From Gammaproteobacteria bacterium (GTDB lineage: Bacteria > Pseudomonadota > Gammaproteobacteria > Burkholderiales > Burkholderiaceae_C): a stretch of 21,521 nucleotides of DNA. Below, in pieces: positions 13,625 to 19,743 of this stretch (positions are counted from its first letter, which is position 1; each line of letters starts with the position of its first letter). The notes under the pieces are model-generated. The model was not told the origin of the DNA, did not search any database, and saw only the letters and a program-made list of their open reading frames with translations. The stretch is taken from the NCBI GenBank assembly GCA_030054245.1, contig JASGCH010000003.1, positions 1 to 21,521 of the forward strand, given 5' to 3'. The translations under genes were made by a program, and so were the position numbers.

Positions 13625-15790
13625 ATGAAAAAAATCTACATCCTCATCGTTCTGGCCACCTGCATTCTTGGCTTTTTTCTTTTTGACCTACAGGCCTACC
13701 TGACTCTAGAGAAATTAAAAATCCACTTGCTCCAATTTGAAACCCAACGCCAAGAATCACCACTAGGAGTAGCCGCCATATTTTTGGTCGCGTATGTGCT
13801 AATCACCGCATTATCCTTACCTGGGGCGGCCATTTTGACCTTAGCCGCTGGTGCCTTATTTGGTTTAGGCTTGGGTACGCTGATCGTCTCCTTTGCCTCG
13901 AGTCTGGGCGCCACCTTGGCTTTTCTGGTGGCTCGTTATCTACTACGCGACACAGTACAACAACGGTTTGGCTCGCACCTAAAAACCATTAACCAAGGAA
14001 TGCTCAAAGACGGCGCTCTATACCTCTTGACTTTGCGTTTGGTACCCGCGTTTCCGTTTTTTTTGATCAACCTAGTCATGGGACTTACACCCATAAATAC
14101 CTTTAAGTTTTACTGGGTTAGTCAATTGGGGATGTTCGCCGGAACCCTAGTCTATGTCAATGCAGGTACTGAACTAGCCCGTATTACCAGTCTATCAACC
14201 ATTGTCTCACCCAGTTTATTATTATCTTTTACACTGCTCGGCATATTTCCTTTCATAGTCAAAGGCATTTTATCCTATATTCAACAACGCCGCATTTACG
14301 CCCGATGGAAACGCCCAGCCGTATTTGATCGCAACCTCATTGTCATCGGCGCAGGTGCGGGTGGTCTAGTAACTTCTTACATCGCCGCAGTGGTCAAAGC
14401 TAAAGTTACCTTAATCGAAGAAAGCAAAATGGGTGGCGATTGTCTGAACTACGGCTGTGTACCTAGCAAAGCCTTAATAAAATCTGCAACCGTTGCCCAA
14501 TACCTACGCCACGCCGACGACTACGGCTTAAACGCCATGGAACCCCAATTCAGTTTTCGCAAGGTCATGGAACGCGTACACGCCGTGATCGCCGCCGTAG
14601 CCCCCCACGACAGCGTAGAACGCTACACCGAATTGGGTGTTGAAGTCATACAAGGTCGAGCCCATATCATCGATCCTTGGACCATCGAAATCCGTTCAGC
14701 TAACGGGACCCATCCGGAGAAAATCCAAAAATTGACCACCCGTAGCATCGTCATTGCCACAGGTGCTAGCCCCTTTGTGCCACCCATACCCGGAATAAAC
14801 GAAGTAGGCTATGTTACCAGCGACACGATATGGGAAGAGTTCGCAAAATGGGATACCATCCCAGCACGGTTATTGGTCCTAGGTGGCGGACCTATTGGTT
14901 GCGAATTGGCACAGAGCTTTGCCCGCTTAGGCTCACAAGTAACCCAAATACAACAAGATGCTTATATTATGCCTCGCGAGGACCGGGATGTATCGGAACT
15001 TGTGCGTCAAGCCTTGACGCACGACGGCGTCCATGTATTGACCCATCACCAAGCCATCCGTTGTGAACGGGAGGGTGATCGCAAATTTATCGTCGTCGTA
15101 CACCAAAACCAAGAAAAACGCCTCGAATTTGACGCCCTATTGTGTGCGGTCGGGCGTAGTGCCCGCTTAAAAGGCTATGGGCTGGAGGAATTAGGTATTC
15201 CAACCCAGCGCACGGTACTCGTCAATGAATATCTGGCCACCCTCTATCCCAACATTTACGCAGTCGGTGATGTCGCGGGTCCCTACCAGTTTACCCACAC
15301 TGCAAGCCACATGGCTTGGTACGCCGCTGTCAACGCATTGTTTAGTGGATTTAAAAAATTTAAAGTCGATTATTCGATCATACCTTGGTCAACCTTTACC
15401 GACCCTGAAGTCGCACGCGTAGGCTTAAACGAACAAGAAGCCAAAGATAAAAATATTCCCTACGAAGTAACACAATACTCTATGGACGAACTAGACCGAG
15501 CGATTACCGACAGTGCCACCCAAGGTTTTGTTAAAGTGCTCACGGTACCGGGCAAAGATAAAATTTTAGGAGTCACCATCGTCGGTCACAGCGCAGGTGA
15601 TATTATCACCGAATTTGTTCTGGCGATGAAATATGGTCTGGGTCTCAATAAAATCCTTGGCACGATCCACATTTACCCTACTTTCGGCGAAGCCAATAAA
15701 TATGTAGCAGGTGAATGGAAACGCGCGCACGCACCACAAAAAATCCTGTCTTGGCTGAAGCACTTCCATGCTTGGCGACGCGGTGGGTAA
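13625..15790 (+). CDS. VTT/TVP38 membrane domain fused to a mercuric-reductase-like flavoprotein
   Basis: This 721-residue inner-membrane protein has two parts. Residues 1-215 form a TVP38/TMEM64 (VTT, DedA-like) domain with several membrane helices, including ALSLPGAAILTLAAGALFG and the conserved RLVPAFPFFLINLVMGL. From about 236 on it is a class I pyridine nucleotide-disulfide oxidoreductase: FAD motif IGAGAGG (241-247), redox disulfide CLNYGC (273-278), NAD(P) motif GGGPIG (420-425) and C-terminal dimer motif HIYPTFGE (682-689). Mercuric reductase and lipoamide dehydrogenase share this fold. The mercury-binding vicinal cysteines at the C-terminus are absent, so mercury reduction is unlikely. 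Fusions of this kind exist in other bacteria, with uncertain substrate. ATG 13625 fits the first helix; a TTG at 13604 is in frame. Confidence 0.9.
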   Translation: MKKIYILIVLATCILGFFLFDLQAYLTLEKLKIHLLQFETQRQESPLGVAAIFLVAYVLITALSLPGAAILTLAAGALFGLGLGTLIVSFASSLGATLAFLVARYLLRDTVQQRFGSHLKTINQGMLKDGALYLLTLRLVPAFPFFLINLVMGLTPINTFKFYWVSQLGMFAGTLVYVNAGTELARITSLSTIVSPSLLLSFTLLGIFPFIVKGILSYIQQRRIYARWKRPAVFDRNLIVIGAGAGGLVTSYIAAVVKAKVTLIEESKMGGDCLNYGCVPSKALIKSATVAQYLRHADDYGLNAMEPQFSFRKVMERVHAVIAAVAPHDSVERYTELGVEVIQGRAHIIDPWTIEIRSANGTHPEKIQKLTTRSIVIATGASPFVPPIPGINEVGYVTSDTIWEEFAKWDTIPARLLVLGGGPIGCELAQSFARLGSQVTQIQQDAYIMPREDRDVSELVRQALTHDGVHVLTHHQAIRCEREGDRKFIVVVHQNQEKRLEFDALLCAVGRSARLKGYGLEELGIPTQRTVLVNEYLATLYPNIYAVGDVAGPYQFTHTASHMAWYAAVNALFSGFKKFKVDYSIIPWSTFTDPEVARVGLNEQEAKDKNIPYEVTQYSMDELDRAITDSATQGFVKVLTVPGKDKILGVTIVGHSAGDIITEFVLAMKYGLGLNKILGTIHIYPTFGEANKYVAGEWKRAHAPQKILSWLKHFHAWRRGG

Positions 15791-15853
15791 AAGTCCATCC
15801 GCCCTGTCTATATTCATCTATCTTCAGCCATCACCTTAGAATGAGAAACCTCC

Positions 15854-16747
15854 ATGAGTAAACCTTCCACCAAACCACCTATAGAACCTATAGACACTCC
15901 ATTCAACCGACGGCGGTTTACCACCTCTGTGGCTACCTTAGCCGTGGGCCTGGGCCACTTCAACTTGGCTCGTACAGCCCAAGCCGAAACCTTTGATCAC
16001 ACCCACGCATGGTGGACTACCTTACTCAAAAAGCATGTAGTGGTACTAGAGTCGGGGCAGGCTTCGCAAGTTCGCTATGCCGGATTTATGGCAGATCGCG
16101 CAAGCCTCAGAACCTACTTAAACGCCTTATCGGCAGTTACCCTCGCCACCTTTGCCACTTTTTCCAAGCCACAACAACAGGCTTTTTTGATCAATGCCTA
16201 CAATGCTTTCACCATCGAGCTCATTCTGACCAAATACCCTCACTTACCATCGATTCGGGATTTAGGCAATATCCTATCTAGTCCATGGGAACGCCAATGG
16301 ATTAAACTACTCGATAAACAGGTATCGCTAGATGACATCGAACACGCTATGCTACGCAAACCGGGCGTTTACGACGAACCCAGAGTACATTTTGCGGTCA
16401 ACTGTGCCTCCATTGGTTGCCCACCGCTACGCGAAGAAGCCTTTGTCGCCGAACATCTAGCCACGCAATTGAGCCAACAAACCCTCCGTTTCCTGTCTGA
16501 CCGTAGCCGCAACCGCTGGAACCCTAGCTCTATGCGTCTGGAAGTATCCAAAATCTTTGACTGGTACGCTATCGACTTCCACAAAAACCACCAAGGCATC
16601 GCATCGTTGGTAACTTTTTTGGGCCAATACGCCGACCAGTTAGCCGATGCCCCAGATGACCGCGCTCGAATCCGCGCAGGTCAATTCGACCTCGTGTATT
16701 TGAACTACGACTGGAAATTAAACGATGCTAAGGCTACGGTATCCTAA
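15854..16747 (+). CDS. Tat-exported DUF547 protein
   Basis: This 297-residue protein has a twin-arginine signal: NRRRFTTS (18-25), a hydrophobic stretch and a likely cleavage site after AQA (42-44). The mature part carries the DUF547 hallmarks NAYNAFTIELIL (114-125) and RVHFAVNCASIGCPPL (177-192). The two cysteines of CASIGC may form a disulfide or bind a ligand. The molecular function of DUF547 is unknown; Tat export suggests folding or cofactor loading before export to the periplasm. It starts 63 bp after the flavoprotein gene on the same strand and is probably co-transcribed, so a shared envelope redox role is plausible but inferred. No strong ribosome-binding site is visible. A repeat element begins 5 bp after the stop. 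Confidence 0.88.
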   Translation: MSKPSTKPPIEPIDTPFNRRRFTTSVATLAVGLGHFNLARTAQAETFDHTHAWWTTLLKKHVVVLESGQASQVRYAGFMADRASLRTYLNALSAVTLATFATFSKPQQQAFLINAYNAFTIELILTKYPHLPSIRDLGNILSSPWERQWIKLLDKQVSLDDIEHAMLRKPGVYDEPRVHFAVNCASIGCPPLREEAFVAEHLATQLSQQTLRFLSDRSRNRWNPSSMRLEVSKIFDWYAIDFHKNHQGIASLVTFLGQYADQLADAPDDRARIRAGQFDLVYLNYDWKLNDAKATVS

Positions 16748-16751
16748 GGCA

Positions 16752-16985
16752 AAACCGTTGCACCATCTGCTGGTGCTGATCCACGAGCTGTCATAATTAC
16801 AAGACTTCCGCGATCCCCCCATCTTTATTTCCGAAGATGATCATGATAGGTGCTCCCAGTCTCGCATATTGAGTATATGCGAGACTGGGAGCGGAAGCGC
16901 AATGGATGGCACAACAAATTGGAGCGCCTACATAACGCAGTCATTTGGCAGTGTAGCCGCGGCACCAGCCGATGGTGTAACCGCC
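16752..16985 (+). mobile_element. MITE-like element, best-preserved copy (copy C)
   Basis: The left end AACCGTTGCACCATCTGCTGG and right end CCAGCCGATGGTGTAACCGC are imperfect inverted repeats; over 23 bp I count four mismatches. Inside are a perfect 18-bp hairpin (16852-16892) and blocks shared with copies A and B. The size of about 234 bp and the lack of a full gene fit a miniature inverted-repeat transposable element. I could not identify a target-site duplication. The remaining bases to 17088 hold only the 3' flank shared by the AlbA twins. Confidence 0.6.
16852..16892. repeat. Perfect 18-bp inverted repeat with 5-nt loop
   Basis: GCTCCCAGTCTCGCATAT, loop TGAGT, then ATATGCGAGACTGGGAGC. 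All 18 pairs are Watson-Crick. No U-run follows, so it is not a typical intrinsic terminator, though it could still stop or protect transcripts from either side. Confidence 0.9.
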
Positions 16986-17088
16986 TGTTTGATGCTTTTC
17001 TCAATTCGGATAGCCTACAACTATCTAAACCCTTGAGGTTTTGTAAAAGTGCTGACGCTGGGTTGTCTGTTCATCTCACTTGCCTCCC

Positions 17089-18333
17089 TCACACCGCACT
17101 GCGCACCGTAACCCGTAGCACCGTGCCACCCAAAAATTCAAACTTCGCGGGCGGGTTGCCGTTTTGCTTGAGCCAAAATTGCACCCGGCCTATGCCTGAG
17201 CCTCTGCGCTCAATCATGTTCATTTCGCGCATTACATCCAATATCGCCGGGTTGCGCCGAGACGCTACCCCCTCCTGAAAGTTCTCTACATTCGCTGGTG
17301 GGTACAAGGCTCCAGGGCTTTGAATTTCCACGCGATCATGCAACCAGCGAATTTGCAGGGTCCCGCCCAAGGCATAGTCGCGGTGCGCAATGGCGTTGTG
17401 GATCAGCTCACGCAAGGCCTTTTTGGGATAACTGTGTTGCACTCTTTCCTCGGTGCCCATCTGAAAAGAGCGTTGCTTGATGTGGGCATCGAGCAAGGCG
17501 TCGATCTTTTCACGGGTGGCGTACAAATTGGTGTTGATCTCCAAACTCTGCACCACCTCGTCGGCTAGGGTATGACCATCGTATTGGTCAAATTGCACCA
17601 GACCCGCTCCCGCTGCCATGCCTTTTTTGTAGCCGGCACTTGTGGTCTTGCCAAAGCACACCAATCCGGCATAGGTGGGGGCATTTGATCTGAGGTCAAG
17701 CAAATTGAGCGCGGCCAGTTGCAGTGGCAAATCCCGCTGGTTGGCCTCGATGGTTTCAGAGGACACGGTGAGCGCTCGGTAAGAATAAAATGCTTCTTTG
17801 TCCAAGTCGTCGATGCTGGTGCGTGGACAAGGCATGCAATCAAAACTCAGCCCAGCACGATGCCTCCTAGCCTCGTGAATGCGGGTTTCTTGCTCCGGGG
17901 TGGCTTCGCGAGTGGTATTGCCCACGCGCACCCAAATTTTTTTATCAAACCGATGCGGTGCACTCGATGAAGTGTCTATACGCACGACCAAAACATCACC
18001 TACTTCGCTTTGAAATCTTTCAAAATTCACAGCAACTTCTGGGCGAATCAATCCATCGCTCAGCCAATTGATGATTTTTTGTTCATCCTTATCTCGATAT
18101 GGGTAGCCCGAAAGCCCGCCTCCAGCCTTGTCGTCTTTCACCCCTATCAAAAAATAACCAGGGGTTTGCACATCGCTCAAGTCGTTGGCAAAGGCGCACA
18201 GAGTGCGACCTAGCTGGCTTTGAATGCCGTCAAAGTCAAACTGAGCCGTGCGCTCCAAGCGCTCGCCCTCGGGCTGGGCGATCAGCGCTTGGAGCAGTTT
18301 AGACAGGCTGTATTCTTCTCTGGTTGCTTGCAT
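17089..18333 (-). CDS. AlbA_2 / HATPase_c_4 (COG2865-type) protein, downstream twin
   Basis: This 414-residue protein has an N-terminal AlbA_2 (Schlafen-like, nucleic-acid-binding) domain at about 22-150 (ERTAQFDFDGI, GYFLIGVKDDKAGGGLSGY, IWVRVGNTTREAT) and a C-terminal GHKL-type ATPase domain with N-box ALRELIHNAIAHRDY (306-320) and glycine motif RRGSGIGR (376-383). Such proteins are often annotated as putative transcriptional regulators or RecG-like ATP-binding proteins and are frequent in defence and mobile regions. It follows its twin (18457-19713) by 123 bp on the same strand. The first ~80 and last ~25 residues are nearly identical between twins and the centre is not. No clear ribosome-binding site precedes ATG 18333. 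Role unknown. Confidence 0.82.
   Translation of the reverse strand: MQATREEYSLSKLLQALIAQPEGERLERTAQFDFDGIQSQLGRTLCAFANDLSDVQTPGYFLIGVKDDKAGGGLSGYPYRDKDEQKIINWLSDGLIRPEVAVNFERFQSEVGDVLVVRIDTSSSAPHRFDKKIWVRVGNTTREATPEQETRIHEARRHRAGLSFDCMPCPRTSIDDLDKEAFYSYRALTVSSETIEANQRDLPLQLAALNLLDLRSNAPTYAGLVCFGKTTSAGYKKGMAAGAGLVQFDQYDGHTLADEVVQSLEINTNLYATREKIDALLDAHIKQRSFQMGTEERVQHSYPKKALRELIHNAIAHRDYALGGTLQIRWLHDRVEIQSPGALYPPANVENFQEGVASRRNPAILDVMREMNMIERRGSGIGRVQFWLKQNGNPPAKFEFLGGTVLRVTVRSAV
18127..18290 (-). repeat. 164-bp paralogous block, copy in downstream AlbA gene
   Basis: This block aligns without gaps to 19519-19682. I count about 8 differences, roughly 95 percent identity. It encodes the N-terminal half of the AlbA_2 domain. 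The identity drops sharply outside it. Confidence 0.85.
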
Positions 18334-18456
18334 GTTGATGGTTTCTCAATTTTATGTTTTTCTTAGTTTGATGCTTTTCTCAATTCGAATAACTTGTGGT
18401 CATTTAGGTTTTCTGGTTGATGCGTAGCTTGTCTGTTCATCTCACTTGGGACCCCC
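18334..18456 (-). repeat. Duplicated 3' flank between the AlbA twins
   Basis: The gap shares TTTGATGCTTTTCTCAATTCG (18367-18387) and TGTCTGTTCATCTCACTTG with the stretch after the downstream twin (16986-17085). The duplication unit therefore included the 3' flank, and the intervening bases have since changed. Confidence 0.65.
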
Positions 18457-19713
18457 TCACACCGCACTGCGCACCGTAACCCGTAGCACCGTGCCACCCA
18501 AAAATTCAAACTCCGCGGGCGGATTACCGTTTTGCCGGAGCCTAGCTTGCGCAAGCGCAATGCCCCGTCCAAAACGCTCGACCATTTGTAAGAGAAACAT
18601 GACAAAGCTGATGTGTGGGTTGCGCTGCTCGCTGTATTGCCCAAAGTTTTCTTGGGTTACTGGAGGCACAGGGCCACCTGGACTCAAAATTTCGACATGC
18701 TTTTCAAACCAATTGATTTGAATAGCCCCGCGTAAAAAATAATCTCGATGGGCTATGGCGTTGTTGACCAGTTCACGCAAGGCACTAAAGGGGTAATGCT
18801 GGCGCTCCACCTCTCGCATGCCCTCGGTCGTAAAAGTGGATTCCATGTTGGCTTTGAGTAGCGCGTCCAGGCGTTCGCGCATGACCAACATCGGTAGGGC
18901 AAAGGCATCATGAAATTTGATGGGGCTAGCCTTGTCTAGTCCCGCATAGCGAATAAACTGCACGATCGATGCCGCATGAGCCAAACCTTTGCGCTGGTTA
19001 TCTCTGCCCGTGTGGCCAAAGCAAACCATGCCTGCCACCGTCGGGCAATCTCGATGCAAGTCATACAAATTCAGCCCAGCAAGTTGATGTTTGATGGATC
19101 GCTGGTTCTCCTCTAGCACCTCCTCGGTGTCCACCAACCCCCGAAAAGCTCGAAACATCGACAGGTCGATGTCATCCAAACTAGCCTCAAGGCAGGCTCT
19201 GGCATCCGCATTGAGGCCAGTGCGTCTGCGTTTGCACTCAATCAAATACTGCTCGTGTAGTGCGTTGGCGCGTGTGGTTATAGACCCCATGCGTACCCAA
19301 ATTTGGCTTTCAAATCGATGTGGGCATAGAGCTGAGCTTGGCACCTCAATCAGCAGTACATCGCCTTCTGGATGCAAAAATGAATCCACCTTAAAAGCCA
19401 TTGCAGGTCCAATAAAAGTACCTTGTCGCGCGTCGTCTTGGCTTGGGTTATTCAGCCAAGCGACGATTTTTTGAACATCTGCATCTTGGTATTGGTAGCC
19501 CGAAAGTCCACCACCAACCTTGTCGTCTTTCACCCCTATCAAAAAATAGCCGGGGGTTTGTGTATCGCTCAAGTCGTTGGCAAAGGCGCACAGAGTGCGA
19601 CCTAGCTTCCTTCGAATGCCGTCAAAGTCAAACTGAGCCGTGCGCTCCAAGCGCTCGCCCTCGGGCTGGGCGATCAGCGCTTGTAGCCAAGCTTCATCAC
19701 GGAGTTTAGACAT
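18457..19713 (-). CDS. AlbA_2 / HATPase_c_4 (COG2865-type) protein, upstream twin
   Basis: This 418-residue protein has the same architecture as its neighbour at 17089-18333: an AlbA_2 domain at about 18-150 (RTAQFDFDGI, GYFLIGVKDDKVGGGLSGY, IWVRMGSITTRAN) and a GHKL-like ATPase domain with N-box ALRELVNNAIAHRDY (311-325) and glycine motif RFGRGIAL (380-387). The middle (about 80-390) differs strongly from the twin, so the two probably sense or bind different partners. ATG 19713 is preceded by AAAGGAAACCTGAT, an acceptable ribosome-binding site. It begins 30 bp after the stop of the COR-domain gene, so they are probably one operon. DNA or RNA binding is expected from the AlbA_2 family; the function is otherwise unknown. 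Confidence 0.82.
   Translation of the reverse strand: MSKLRDEAWLQALIAQPEGERLERTAQFDFDGIRRKLGRTLCAFANDLSDTQTPGYFLIGVKDDKVGGGLSGYQYQDADVQKIVAWLNNPSQDDARQGTFIGPAMAFKVDSFLHPEGDVLLIEVPSSALCPHRFESQIWVRMGSITTRANALHEQYLIECKRRRTGLNADARACLEASLDDIDLSMFRAFRGLVDTEEVLEENQRSIKHQLAGLNLYDLHRDCPTVAGMVCFGHTGRDNQRKGLAHAASIVQFIRYAGLDKASPIKFHDAFALPMLVMRERLDALLKANMESTFTTEGMREVERQHYPFSALRELVNNAIAHRDYFLRGAIQINWFEKHVEILSPGGPVPPVTQENFGQYSEQRNPHISFVMFLLQMVERFGRGIALAQARLRQNGNPPAEFEFLGGTVLRVTVRSAV
19519..19682 (-). repeat. 164-bp paralogous block, copy in upstream AlbA gene
   Basis: This is the partner of 18127-18290, at an offset of 1392 bp. A second near-identical block joins the 3' ends of the two genes (17091-17167 and 18459-18535, about 3 differences in 77), at an offset of 1368 bp. 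Confidence 0.85.
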
Positions 19714-19743
19714 ATCAGGTTTCCTTTGTGCATTTGTTTGGAT

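Noticed and set aside
13625..15790. Mercuric reductase
   Set aside because: The C-terminal vicinal cysteines and heavy-metal-binding domain are absent and no mer genes are nearby.
16852..16892. Intrinsic transcription terminator
   Set aside because: The hairpin is strong but no T-run follows on either strand.
16850..17278. 142-residue plus-strand open frame across the hairpin element
   Set aside because: The first part is element DNA and the second runs antisense through the end of the AlbA gene. I keep only the short peptide similarity between copies as a finding.
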